DNA from: Pachypanchax playfairii
Lineage: Eukaryota > Chordata > Actinopteri > Cyprinodontiformes > Aplocheilidae
NCBI GenBank assembly: GCA_006937955.1
Contig: SSNP01000007.1
Location: 3,988,619-4,052,618, forward strand
Direction of reading: 5' to 3'
Length of the DNA: 64,000 bases
Shown: positions 37,814 through 49,795 of the stretch, piece by piece
How positions within the stretch are numbered: position 1 is the first letter of the stretch
Layout of the letters: each line of letters opens with the position of its first letter
The notes under the pieces: model-generated
What the model was told of the DNA's origin: nothing
Databases searched by the model: none
Seen by the model: only the letters and a program-made list of their open reading frames with translations
Translations under genes and position numbers: made by a program

Positions 37814-40315
37814 TTTGAGAGAAATCTGGAAAAGTTTCCACTTCACACAGTCGACAGGAAACAAAAAGTCAACAGACTCTGACGGCGGCAGTAAAGTTAC
37901 AGCGGCACAAAGATATCCACCTTTAGTCGGGTGCAGCTCATTGAGGGATCACATGACCAACAAGGTGAGCTCTCCACCTGTCAGAGAGGGAAAGGGGGTG
38001 GGGAGAGACAGAGGGTTCTCCTTGTATGGTGGAAGTGTGACAAATACAATGCCTTTGTTATTATGATGTAATTATTTGTATGTATAACCCGGATTTCTTT
38101 TTGATGATGTAATTTTTAGTTTTAAAAGATGTAACAACTACAGGAACAGAAGACAAGCTGATACATGCAGAACAGCAATGTGAAAAAGAAGGAAAAACAT
38201 TGTGGTGAACCAGACTTCTCAGTTTGCACGTGCGTGTGTGAGTGTTAGAAGTTTTTGTGTGTTTCTAGTCAAAGTGTTTGTTGCAGGTGGTGGTGAGTCT
38301 CCTAATTGTGTGTGTCAAACTGTTTGCTCTGCTGTGAGACCACACCTTTTCTTTGTTGTGTGTCGGACTCTGACCCAGAATAACTCCAACACACAAATGC
38401 ACCGTCCACCTCACAAAAGTATATATGTATGTACATATACACATACATAACTGCTTCTGACACATACACAACAGATAATGAGATCAAAATAAACAGGATA
38501 AGCTGCTGACATGATAAGTGAAGTCTTTTTTGTGTGCACATGCAAACAGGAGCCTGCAGCATGATCGGAGCGCGGCCTCTGACCAATAACCTGCTATCTA
38601 ATTGAACTGCTTTGCATATCGCTCTATAACCAGCTGTCACTCAGCGTCCCGACAGTTGACTTTGTCTGTTTTGTGTTTGTAAAAATGATTTGAAAAAAAA
38701 AGAGTTTAATGTCGGTTTGAAATTTGTTCATAACAAGTTTATTTCAGGGAAAACATGGATGCAGTTTGCTCGAAATCCCTCCATGAGGACTTTACGTATA
38801 GACACATGACAGACATTTTTTTACATCCACATAGATAAGAAAAGCATGGAGAGAAAATTTGTGACCATGCAAAATGAACTGCAGTTAAAGAAGACTGTTT
38901 TATGACTGTGGTGAAGATAACGTCCACTGAGCAGCTGGTACATGAGCACACTGGTTAAAAACACCATCAATTTCTCCCGTACGTATGTGCAAAATGTCAC
39001 ATTCAGACTAAATTCATTTACCCAAGAGGCAGGTTCCTTTCTGAGATGTCGTGTAGGGGTCAATTTCCGGTACAGCTAAGATGGTAAATGGCGTGCACTT
39101 GTATAGCGCTTTAATTAGGTCCTACCACCCCCAAAGCGCTTCACACTACAGTTTTTCGTCATTCACCCATTCACACGGGAGAGGGTAGGGGCTAACACTC
39201 ACACAACCTGATACGCAGATCGGGGGACAACATGGGGTTCAGTGTCTTGCCCAAGGACACTTCGACATGTGACGGTGGAACCTTCAAGTTGGAGGACAAC
39301 CGCTCTAACCACTGATCCACAGTCGCCCCAGAAGACATTTATTTAACGTATCCATGATTTAAGAGGTAAACAGAAAAGAGATGATGTTGAATTTTCCACC
39401 TGTGGATGTTTAGCAGATGGTATTTTAGGTGGTGTTTTTGGTGTTTCTCACTAACATGCTTTCTTTTAAGTTTTATGTAAGATGCTTTGTTACTTCACAA
39501 CTCTTTTATCCCTCTAACTGCATTTAATGATGATGAGACAAAAAGAAAAAAAGACAGAAAAATCAGATGAAATAACAATTATGGTACATTTAAAAAGGAC
39601 AGTCATTGTATTTTATGGATATAAACGACCTAGATCTATACCCTACAATGTGTGTGTATATGAAGAGCAAGGATTGTTGTATATATCGCAGATAAAAAGC
39701 CAAAGTCTGCAAGTTGTTGCTTCTATTGCAGAGTGAATAAAAACACATGATGTTCAGTTGCTTTATGGTTTATTTGCATCGTAAAGCTTAGAAAACTAAA
39801 AATGGAATCCAGTCAGCCAAAAAACTTCTATTATTTACTCTGTTTATGTAGAAATACATGCACGTTGGGTTTTACATTTCTCTCTCAATGCAGCAACTTT
39901 CTGTTTAAATCTGATTTGACATCGAGAGGTTACTTAAAGCTGCTGCGGACACTTTAGTTATTCTGCTGTGTAGGAGAAGTTTCCTTTCTCTTCACAACAA
40001 CTGTCTGTTAATTTTTAAGCTGTTACATCGTATTTGCTTTTTAATGAGTCACGGTTGTTGTTTGTTGTCTCAGTAGGTCATTTGGTGCCGAAATAAGACT
40101 GAAGTAAGCGAAAACTGCGGAAATAAGATTGAAAATTCAACATTTTTATGTGAAAAGTTTAAACCGAATTAAATCCACCAGCTTCATTTACATAACAGGG
40201 TGTTTTTCACCCTTTATGGTAGAATCATGACACAGAGAGTGAAACAAGCTCTGAAGTTGCAAAGAAAAGTGGGAAAACAACATTAGCTCTTAGAATATCT
40301 TCTGTTTTTTTTTTT
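37814..40315. other. lad1 5' flank and intergenic space to tnni1
   Basis: The lad1 5' UTR and promoter should lie just above 37813, where the DNA is moderately GC-rich to about 38040. No TATA box is obvious. The rest is AT-rich with one dispersed repeat (39080-39330). Minus-strand poly(A) signals for tnni1 are possible, for example TTTATT near 39768. No other gene is seen. Confidence 0.45.
39080..39330. mobile_element. Teleost dispersed repeat ('tatagcgct...caaagcgctt' type)
   Basis: The block contains 'acttgtatagcgcttt', 'ccccaaagcgcttcacac', 'cattcacccattcacac', 'cagtgtcttgcccaaggaca' and 'cgctctaaccactgatccac'. This series of motifs marks a well-known short interspersed repeat scattered through teleost genomes. 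It has no coding potential. Confidence 0.7.
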
Positions 40316-42173
40316 TTACTGAGCAGAACCTTTGGCAGCATCAAACATCTTCTTCCTCCCTTCCATCCCAGACATGGCCTCCACGTTCTTCCTCCAGTCG
40401 CTGTCCTCCACAGGCCTCTTCTACAGATAAAGCAGATAAAAGAACCGGAACAGTTTTAGCTGAACCTGCAGAGACGAGCAGTTTCAGAAAATCTCTTTGT
40501 TCTGGTGCTAAGCCATTAAAACCCAAGCTATTGAAGGTGAATCCCCCTGAGAAATCTGCACAAATGTACTTGTATAACTGGTTTCCTGATGCAATCCACT
40601 TGGAGACTCACACATCGGAGCAAACACACACAAAGATACACATTAAAACAAACACTAATGTGCAAATGTACACACACACACACACACACAGACACACTGA
40701 CCAGAGAGCAAAGCTACAAAAGCTACTCTCCTGTGTACAATGGGATCATTGTGTTGTGCACTACACCCCCTCTCCCTCACACAAACACACACACAGTCAC
40801 CACCCTGCACTTGTCTACTAACTAACTGCTCAAACACACCTTTCATACACACAGAAACACAGTTTTAGGTGTTGCTCTGAGCACTGACATCATTCTTGTA
40901 CCGGAATCAGCAAGTATATCCATGTCAATACCCAGATGAGCCCCGCCCCCCTCTGACCACACCTTTTCAGTATCTTCTTTCTTCACAGATTTGAGATTAG
41001 CTCGAAGGTCCATGGAAACTTTGTGCTTGGAGCCCAGCAGCGAGCGGAGGATGGCGTCAGCTGACACACGAACACGTCGAAGATTAGGCCTCTTGAATTT
41101 CCCCCTGAGGTCAAGAACCTTGATGTTCAGGTCTTTAATCTGATCCAGGAACAGACAATCAAAGATGTTTACTGTTAGAGCTGCAGGCATGTTCTCACAC
41201 GGCTGCATCCTGAAATAATTTCTCATATGAGTTAAAGTGAACTGGACACATCGTGTCCTCCCACCTCGCGGGTGTTGAGCATCACTTTGGCTTCAATGTC
41301 ATATCGTTCCTCATCGACTACATCTATCTTGGAGTGGAGCTCCCTGCAGATGTCCTACACAGAAAAAACTCCATTTCTTACAAGTCAGACTCAGACCTGT
41401 TTATTTTACTGAACTGTATTATAAAATGAATGAGGTAAGAAAACAGGGAATTTAGTGCTAATGTACCTGCAGCTGAGCGATGCTGAGACCACTTGTACTC
41501 AGAGGAGGGGCTTTCTCTGAGAGGTACTTCTGTTTCTCCTCCTCTTTTAAAAGAGTTTCTTGTTCCAGTTCTTCTTTGGCCTTTGCTACCATCAGACTCT
41601 GCACAAACAAACTCACTCTCAGATGCTGAATGGTCACATGTAAGGCTGCTGTAAGATAGAAAACTATGAGAAGGGGATTACTGAACTCCCATAATGCAAT
41701 ATATTCAAATTGTATTTAAATGAAAACAATAACAAAGACTAATTCTGATGGCTTTCTCAGCCCCCACCCCTTAATCTAGCCAAGCTTTGAAAGGTTTCCA
41801 TGTTTTGACTTTCTGATGAGGTCGAAGTGATGTCATTTGTTCATTTATGTTGCTCTCTTGTGGTCAAACACTGATATTACATGAGAGAACAATCTGGTCT
41901 GTGTTTTTTACCTTGAGCATCAGTTTCCTCGATGCTGAGATCTTTGGTTTCCTCTGTTTAAATAAAGCATTGATATACATGTCTAATAAGTACATGTTCT
42001 ATTCCAGATTTCACTCAATTGGAGCAGAAATGGTTTTACCTCTTGCCTGCAAAGAGAAAGAAATAATTTCATAACAGGACTGAATGTATACAAACATTAT
42101 CTCAGTGTATGTGAATGAGTCAATGAGCTATAATAAGAAAACAAAGTCTAATCACTCACACATGCTCAGGCAT
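40316..42173 (-). CDS. tnni1: Troponin I, slow skeletal type
   Basis: Troponin I inhibits actomyosin in the absence of calcium. It binds troponin C, troponin T and actin on the thin filament. Exons in transcription order: 42173-42160, 42046-42040 (7 nt), 41953-41912, 41598-41467, 41354-41265, 41139-40963, 40420-40316, giving 188 residues (human TNNI1 has 187). The protein starts MPEHVQERKPKISASRKLML, close to human MPEVERKPKITASRKLLL. It continues with the TnC/TnT-binding helices (GLSIAQLQDICRELHSKIDV, EERYDIEAKV) and the inhibitory and switch region (GKFKRPNLRRVRVSADAILR, GSKHKVSMDLRANLKSVKKE), and ends WRKNVEAMSGMEGRKKMFDA-AKGSAQ. The ending SGMEGRKKMFDAAK marks the slow paralogue rather than TNNI2, and the cardiac N-terminal extension of TNNI3 is absent. 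The start follows a 5' UTR exon and TATA promoter near 43375. Confidence 0.95.
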
Positions 42174-42498
42174 CCTGTTGATGAGATCCCACTAGAGGAG
42201 ATACAGAAGAGATTAGAAACACACACCGCAAACACTGACACACAAAACAGTTGTCACTGTTTGTCTATCAGTCTTTTATAGACCACATCACCTGTCTGTC
42301 TGCTCCCCTGATGCTTGAATGTGGAGCTGATGCTGATAATAAGAGAAGCTAAACACCCTCAACTGACAAGACAAATCGTTTTATCCTCTGAAACCGGATT
42401 ATCTAAAAATATCATCAAACATCAACTGGAAGTAAATGAAAACATGTCTATTATGTACCTACTTGATATAATAATTAAAGAATTGATACTGTATACAT

Positions 42499-42612
42499 TA
42501 AAATAAAATAAAATAAAATAAAATAAAATAAAATAAAATAAAATAAAATAAAATAAAATAAAATAAAATAAAATAAAATAAAATAAAATAAAATAAAATA
42601 AAATAAAATAAA
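42499..42612. repeat. (AAAAT)n pentanucleotide array
   Basis: About 22 nearly perfect TAAAA units lie in the 5' UTR intron of tnni1. An array of the same motif occurs at 60788-60862. Confidence 0.97.
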
Positions 42613-43288
42613 CCCTGTTTCCTCGTCTCTTCTTCAATTTTTACTTCTCAGACTGAGTTTGGAGTGGCAATTACAACCTGCTCTGCATTTGATTTGGAAA
42701 ATTCCAGAGTGAAAGCCACCCATCGTTCACTTCTCTTATCCTTCATCCCCATCTTTCTCCTCAGGATTATCTGTATGAGAGGAATTTGGAGTGGCTGTGT
42801 CTCCTCAAATAGACCAGACAGCTGTGGAGGCTGTTTGTGATCTGGTGCCTCCCAGCATGGTGCAGGGATTTACCATCAGTAACTCACAAATTCTTGTACG
42901 GCTTTGCAGTGCGGTCGGTTTGTCAAAGCAAAAGGACAAACAACAACAACCAAAAAGAATAAACTTGAACTGATGTGAAAACAATTGTGCATCAGCTTCA
43001 GATGTGAACGGATCTGCTTTTCTGAATCTAAATTGAAACCAGTTAGAGGTGATTGAACTTGCTGAAGTGTCTGTCTAGTTTATTTTTATTATTAGAAATG
43101 AGAAAGAAAGAAACATATCAGAAAGAATGTGCCTCTTCTATGATCACACAGATTATTTCTTTAACTTAATAAATAATCCACATGAACTCATCTGCAACAA
43201 CAAATAACTGTATTCAGATTGACTAATTGAATCATTTCTAACCTCACACCTTGATAAAGGAACAGATAACACCAGGAAGGGATCTTAC

Positions 43289-43377
43289 CAGCGTCCGAGA
43301 AGACAGGAAGAGCTGCACTGCAGAAGGAGGATGGACAGACCAGAACTGAGTCCAATGATTCAGTACCCCTCTATATA
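43289..43377 (-). promoter_or_regulatory. tnni1: tnni1 first (noncoding) exon and TATA box
   Basis: A donor (cgctg/gtaagatc on the minus strand) ends an exon at 43289. About 85 bp upstream, a TATA box (TTATATAGAGG on the minus strand; tatata at 43372-43377) predicts transcription start near 43345. The exon is spliced to 42174, one base before the ATG. This is a tissue-specific promoter architecture consistent with a sarcomere gene. Confidence 0.65.
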
Positions 43378-44100
43378 ACTGTGCCCCCCATTGTCTGGCT
43401 CCCTCTTTCTTTTACACCAGTGGAGGATATTAATAGTTTTAGAGCATCTCTCTATTGGGTAATCTTGCTCTTTCCATTTGTAACTCATAGATGTAGCTAA
43501 GCTTTTAAAGCCTGGAACTGAGCCTGCAGCTCACACAGGAACAAAATAAATGAGATGAACATTGTTTAAATAAGTTTCACAGACATAAAATATAGCAAAA
43601 CATAATTTTCTGTATTTTGTTGTTAAATATGAAGTATTTCCTTTTAAGTTTTGAGGCTGGAAAACAAAAACAAATGTATTTCTTGTTTAAATAAAATGAA
43701 AGGCCCAAATAGAAAAAAAATATGAGACTTTTAACAAAGACTGTGGGGTTTATTTTTCATCTGGATTTAACCATTTTACAATAAATTCTGTTTTCACTTG
43801 TTAGTTTTAGCAGCACTTAAGACTTTTCACAAGTCTTCTTGACCCCATTATTGTGTGCAGGAGAGAAGGAGAACTTTCAGCTCCACGTCCAGACTGAGTT
43901 GGATTTTTTTGTTGCTCTTTTTAAACTTTATCAGTGAATTGAAAAAATACATTTTAATTGAATTAAACCTGTACAGATAAAACTACAAAATTAAATTCAA
44001 TTATTGGATAAATGAATTTAGAAATTGTGGCGTGAACATGAGTTTCAAATGTATGTTCTTGGCTATCTTTAGACATTTATGTTGATAGACTTTTTTTATT

Positions 44101-44309
44101 CAGGGGTAGCCAACTCCAGGCCTCAAGAACCACTATCCTGCACATTTTAGATGTTGCCCTGCTTCAACACAGCTGATTCAAATCTACAACCTCTCAGTAA
44201 GTCCTGTAGAAGCCTGTAGACGACCTGTTCATCTGCAGCAGGTGTGTTGAAGCAGGGGAACATCTAAAATGTGCAGGATAGTGGCTCTCGAGGCCTGGAG
44301 TTGCCCCTG
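44101..44309. mobile_element. hAT-like palindromic MITE
   Basis: The ends CAGGGG...CCAACTCCAGGCCT and AGGCCTGGAGTTGCCCCTG are inverted repeats, and the inverted similarity extends inward (gtgcaggatagtgg against ccactatcctgcac; aacatctaaaatg against cattttagatgtt). The element is about 209 bp with no ORF. No clear 8-bp target duplication was seen. It is the same family as the copy at 54775-54980. Confidence 0.75.
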
Positions 44310-44716
44310 TAGTTTATGTATCTAGAATATTATGAAACATTCCAAGAATGTTTCAGCCCGAGATTTACTGAGATAATGTTTGTAATTTAATTAACTAAGA
44401 ATTTTAACTCTTATTATCAGCCTCATATAAAAATGGAATGTGGGATTCTAGTTTATTGAGGTTTCACTTATAAGAGAAGAAAATAAGTTTGGGGTGGATT
44501 GAGGGTTATCCAGAGTTACTTACTGAGTATTTTCTTTATTTTAAGCTCATCTGCATCTGATAAAATGGTTGAAGAATGGATGGAGATTGGACAGGAACAT
44601 ATGCAGGTATCCTAGCTAGTTTGACATTGTATAAAATATTATTTACTAAATAAATACTCTGGAGAAAGTGGCCATGTATCGTATAGTAACTACAATAATC
44701 TGAAGTTGAGTTCTGG

Positions 44717-44836
44717 CCCTGTGATGGTCTGGCGACCTGTCCAGGGTGCCCCCCGCCTCTCACCCCATGACTGCTGCGACACAACTCCCTGCGACCCTGA
44801 ACAGGAAGAAGAAGGTTTAGAAAATGGATGGATGGT
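44717..44836. mobile_element. Teleost retroelement-derived 3' tail
   Basis: It contains 'ggcgacctgtccagggtgcc', 'ctccctgcgaccctgaacag', and ends 'agaaaatggatggatgg'. This combination is typical of the 3' end of a LINE/SINE family common in teleosts. The copy is truncated. Confidence 0.6.
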
Positions 44837-46169
44837 TCATCAAGATATCAGCATCTTCAGCTGATGTGGCCAAGAGGCATTAGTGTAAACAAACAGTTAA
44901 TAACAGTTGATTTATTTTAAAGATAATATTCAGTCAGATTAGTTTCAATCATGCACCACGTCTGGAATGTTGAAGCATCAAACAAAGCTTCAAGAAAACA
45001 TCTGACCTAAAACTGCAATAAAACTGCATAAAAATACAAATCAAAGATGTTTCTATTCAAATGGGACAGAAACCAAAAACTTTGCACCTATACTACTAAT
45101 GTTAATTCTCATTTAGGCTACTCATAAAATTATAAAGAAAACATAAACACTTTTTTTTTCATTTATCTTTCATAGACTGCCCTCTAGCGGTTTAGCACTG
45201 AAAATGCAGCTCTATCCAGGTCTGGCCTACAATTTAATACAGCTTCTTGTGAAGAACTTCTTCTCTTTATTAATTCTCAGACACTGAATAAAAAACCCTT
45301 AATTAATTCCTTTCCCTTTTTCTCTCCAGCTCTGACAGGCATTCCTTCAACTTTAGCTTCATGATTCCATTTACAGAAGCTCATGTGTTTTATCTCCTGG
45401 ATAAATCCAGAAGCCTTTTCCCAGTGTTTTATATGTTTGCACAAAGAATTCCTCTGTGGGCTGTCAGTAAACACAAAAAAGAACAAAATTTTTAAAGAAG
45501 CATAAGACACAGAGGCTCCACTGAATACACACACATCCACCTCCAGAGCGTTCCTTGACATCGTCCTGCGAGTGTTTCCACCTGCCTCGGCAGCTTCACA
45601 GCTAACCCTGCACTGTACGAAGATTCATCAGAGGGCGTCTCCTGGATCCTTTTACTGCTCCTCGTCCACTGCTGACTCATACGGTGTGGCTTGCAATGGG
45701 GTTTTCCACAGTAACAAGAGAAGTCACAGCACAGCTAACCCTTTATTCCTCAAGATACACACAGACACACACACTCATAGACTTTAATATTCAGGACAAA
45801 CACACACACAAACCCAGTTAAATGAACAATGTATGCTATGTCTTGCTAATGAGAGCCTGCTGATGCTCGGGCCTTGCTGAATATCATGTTGGGCGTGCTG
45901 TTATAGGTGAATGTGTGTGTGGGTGGACGTTTGTGTGTACATGCCTCAGGCTCACAGGGATTCTCATTAGTCCTACACACAAATCTGAACAATAGGTGTC
46001 CTGACTTTAGCAGACACGCAATACCCCAGATACACTGTGTGTGTATTTTCCAGAGGCCATAACAGCAAAGTTACAACACAACTGGAAAGAAACTGCAGAT
46101 CCTGTTTAGTGTTGCACACATGAACTTCACGTACAGCTGAAGCCATTCCCAAAATATTCTCCAAAACTA

Positions 46170-46661
46170 TTTTATTTCTTTTACACCTGTAATACTGTAT
46201 GTGGTTTCAGAACAAAAAATAGATTTCATATAAAGGGCAACAGATTTGAACACAACACCTTTTCTTCATGTACAGCTTCAGAGAGTGATTTGAATCTATT
46301 CAGTCTGTAACCAAAAGATTTGATTAAATGCAGTGACCCTTCCTTCAGCAGTATGAATGGAACCAAACTTCATAAGTAGGGAAACAACAAGGCACAGAGG
46401 GTAAAGAGGTTCTCATAAAAGATGTTTCTGTTTTTTTTACCCAGGAGTCTCCACTCTGAGCTCAACCAGCGACAGAGAAAAAACTGTCATCCAATCAGTT
46501 TCCTATACACATAATCCCCACAAAGGAAACAAAACAATGAACGTATATTTCTTGTTCTCGGTCCTTTGATCCGTATTCAGAGATGACGGTTCTTCCTGCG
46601 ATGCGGAGTAGCACAGAGGATGGTGGATCTCTTCTCATCTTTTTCTCCAGGAGTGGAACAG
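46170..46661 (-). other. phlda3: phlda3 3' UTR exon (second exon)
   Basis: On the minus strand the first exon ends with a donor just past the stop (ccatg/gtgagcc, intron from 47545). The best downstream acceptor (tctttcctacag) starts an exon at 46661. The 3' end is unproven: a TTTATT poly(A) signal lies near 46169. A two-exon structure with a 3' UTR intron is expected for PHLDA genes. Confidence 0.5.
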
Positions 46662-47552
46662 CTGTAGGAAAGAGAAAAACAAAACAGTTAACTGATAATT
46701 TGGACAAAGTGCAGCGACCGATCTCACGCTGTTACCACAGCTACTGGGTTTATTTGGGCTCTTGGCTTGTGCAGCTCTCTTAAGGAAGCATCGCTGCTGG
46801 ATTCCTGATCTGTGAGCTCATAGTTCAGACTCACACACTGAGTTCACTCGAGGTTTCAGTTAATAACTTCAAATGTCACATTTAAATGATCCAAATCATC
46901 ATTTAAAAAGAGTGAGAATTAAAAAAAAAATAAAACCTTGTTTGCTTGGAGTGTCATTCTGTTTTCATTTAATACACAAACAGAAACCTCTTTGTGAGTG
47001 TGTTTAAAAATACTCTCTGCTTCTGTGAGGGAGAAGCAGGCAGATGTTATTTCGAAGGCTCACATTGCATCATAATTATGTCCTGGAGGGAGAGTGAGGT
47101 TTGTGTCCAGAGAAGGCAGAGGGCCACAGTGAGGAAACACTCAGACAGAATGTTAAGACTCACTGAAACATCTAAACACTCAAGTGGTCCTTGTAAATAA
47201 CCTTAAGCTGCAGCTTTAGTTAAAGTGATTGTCAGACACGTGCCAATTGGTCCCCGAGTGTCTGAATGTTTTCATTCCATATGTTCATGTTACAGTGAGG
47301 AGACACGCCGCCATGTCTCGTGTTTGATGCCTTTTCGGTCTTCAGTGGTTCCGATCTGGAGTCAAAGAATGACAACAATTTAAGATATGTGTGTATCTGC
47401 GCTCTGGAGGCGCTCAGCTGATTCAAAGTTTATTCTAGGGGGAAAGTGAAACTTTATGGTTCCTCACAAACCCTGGACCAAGTGTTCACCCCCCGTCTAC
47501 GAATAAAAGACCTCAAGTCAGATAAATGTGTTGAAGGAGGCTCACCATGGAG

Positions 47553-47978
47553 TTAGAGCTCCTCGTCCTCTCCGGTGCTGCCCAGGTGCGTCGCGCGCAG
47601 GTGCCGGTTCCGACTCGAGGCCTGCAGGTTCTTGTAACGAACCAGTGCCAGAGAAATTTCGGCGTTCCACAGCGTTCCGTCCTGCGGACACCGGAAATCA
47701 ATTTCCTTGCCCGTTACCATGACCACGGTGAAATAAACCAGCCCCCGCTTGTACTCCACGCAGTCCACCGTCTCCATGCGCTCGAAGCGCAGCTCCTTGG
47801 CTTTGGACTTCCACGTGAAGCTCGGCGCATCAGCGCCGCTCCTGCCGCCGTCTTTGCAGTCATGGAGGCGCAGTCCGTCCTCCGTTAGCTCGCAGTGCTT
47901 CTTCTTCCACAGCTGGAGCAGACCGCTACTGCGCTTCTCCAACAGCCCGTCCCTTATCACCTTCACCGGGAGAGACAT
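47553..47978 (-). CDS. phlda3: Pleckstrin homology-like domain family A member 3
   Basis: PHLDA3 is a small protein that is almost entirely a PH domain. It binds phosphoinositides at the membrane, competes with Akt for them and so restrains Akt signalling. In mammals it is a direct p53 target. The single coding exon encodes 141 residues (human 127). The PH fold covers about residues 5-115, with [20 protein letters not shown] at the start matching human [40 protein letters not shown] and [15 protein letters not shown] follow. The start is the ATG at 47978. An in-frame GTG two codons upstream is not used as a start in vertebrates. An acidic tail (STGEDEEL) replaces the human end. The first exon extends to about 47546, where a donor opens a 3' UTR intron. 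Confidence 0.95.
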   Translation of the reverse strand: [141 protein letters not shown]

Positions 47979-48191
47979 GTCCACGCTGCGCCGCCAGCCT
48001 TAGGGAGGACACTTGGATGTCTTCAGCAGAGGGGCGTTTCACGATGAATCCATCAAACGCCGTTATTTCAGTCGATTTTTAGTCCATCAGGAAAACATTT
48101 CTGTTAAAATGAGAGTAGGACGAAGCTCTTCTAAGAGTTGTCGGCTGAGCAGTGATGACAGTCCTGTGAAGGTTGGCTGGCTGGTCCGTCC

Positions 48192-48211
48192 GGACACGCC
48201 TGGACATGCCC
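48192..48211. promoter_or_regulatory. phlda3: Putative p53 response element upstream of phlda3
   Basis: Two abutting decamers, GGACACGCCT and GGACATGCCC, fit RRRCWWGYYY at 19 of 20 positions with no spacer. The single mismatch is the second W of the first decamer. It lies about 215 bp upstream of the phlda3 start codon. Confidence 0.6.
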
Positions 48212-49795
48212 CGACTCCGCCGTGGTCCTCCGCCTTCTCTCTAATGACGGCAAGAGGAGATACGGGCTGTTTATGAAATCCTGTATGTGTGCGTGTGTGC
48301 GCGCACGCGTGTGAGTGAGTGAGTCAAGCTGAACGGAATACAGGTAAGTATCCAGGTTGGTGACGCAAATGCGCATGAAATCAAAAGATTTAAGAAGATA
48401 AAGAAGTATTAATATTAATAATAATAAACAGTTTTCAGCATGTTGCTTAATCTCATGTCACCCTGAGAGATGGAATGTGAGTGGGAGGCTTAAAGCTGGA
48501 GGCTTGTAATGGATTTGACAAAAAAACAAAACAAAAAAAAAAACTGATTTTGGTTGAACAGAATGACTTATTAATCTTTTACTATCTGTACATCATTTTT
48601 AAATGAAAGAAAAAAAATGAAACATGTCATGGTTTCAATTTAAAGTACTTACTTTGTATTTTTAGTGTTAAATTAGACAGACTGGAACAATATCCAAAAC
48701 ACGACAGAGGTAGCTACTTTATTTGAAGTTTTCACACCTGTAACATCAGGAGAGGAGCAAATTCTTTCTGACCTTCATCATCTTTTAACAGATAACACTG
48801 ATGTTATGATTCCTCGAGTTCTTTACATGATGCATGATGTGAGTTCAACTGTTTGAGGCGTGTCGAGAAAAAATGATGAGAATGTACATGTGTCATTTCT
48901 TGAAACCAAAACCCATCCTGATTATTTCACTTCCTCGTTCCAAACACATGGAATAAAAGTTACACACACTGTTTCCCCAGTTTATCTTTATTATGATGGT
49001 TATGGATTTAAATGCAAGCACAAAGAGCACTTATTGTTTTACACAAACAGTTGAATGCAGTAAAGATTCATTTTAATAAGAAAATTTGACTTCTTTACTT
49101 TTAAACTTAAACAATAATGTAAATGTCCAGTGCAAACAGCCAATNNNNNNNNNNNNNNNNNNNNNNNNNNNNNNNNNNNNNNNNNNNNNNNNNNNNNNNN
49201 NNNNNNNNNNNNNNNNNNNNNNNNNNNNNNNNNNNNNNNNNNNNNNNNNNNNNNNNNNNNNNNNNNNNNNNNNNNNNNNNNNNNNNNNNNNNNNNNNNNN
49301 NNNNNNNNNNNNNNNNNNNNNNNNNNNNNNNNNNNNNNNNNNNNNNNNNNNNNNNNNNNNNNNNNNNNNNNNNNNNNNNNNNNNNNNNNNNNNNNNNNNN
49401 NNNNNNNNNNNNNNNNNNNNNNNNNTGATAAAGAATGATGATCCAATCCACTTCTCTTTCTGTTAATATGCGTTTTTCCCCTCCTACAATAATTACTGGT
49501 CATTTAGTTATTTGAATGACCACTTAGTCACATTCCCCATCTCTGGTACTGGTCAATAAGATCTATAACAGTATACAATCATTTTGAGTTGAGGTGTGTT
49601 AAAAATATGCATACGGTTAAAAAACTATTTTCTCTAAAAAGCTTCAGAATGCAATTGGTAATTTGACCAAGTCAGACACATTGAATAGGAGTGATTTATG
49701 ATGTTTTAACAGCTCAGTTCATCGATGCAGATTTGTGTATCAGATATATTGTAGCATGCTGCCCTCTGCTGGCGGTAGAGGACATCTGTGGGGTT
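48212..49795. other. Intergenic region between csrp1 3' end and phlda3 promoter
   Basis: The right flank of the phlda3 promoter includes a CpG-rich GT tract near 48290. The rest is AT-rich with no recognised gene. It contains the assembly gap at 49145-49425 and the csrp1 3' UTR at its right end. Confidence 0.5.
49145..49425. other. Assembly gap (281 Ns)
   Basis: The run of N bases means nothing can be said about content. Any ORF crossing it is an artefact. Confidence 1.

Larger units (their letters stand above)
43378..46169. other. Intergenic region between tnni1 and phlda3
   Basis: tnni1 upstream DNA is followed by repeat-bearing sequence: a hAT-like MITE at 44101-44309 and a retroelement tail at 44717-44836. 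No coding exon was recognised. The 45.6-45.9 kb part is slightly richer in GC but has no splice-bounded ORF. Confidence 0.45.

Noticed and set aside
47528..48003. Plus-strand ORFs over phlda3
   Set aside because: They are antisense shadows in GC-rich coding sequence. The minus-strand frame encodes a complete PH domain.
49039..49503. Several ORFs of 101-154 codons around 49.1-49.5 kb
   Set aside because: They are mostly undefined residues produced by reading through the N gap.
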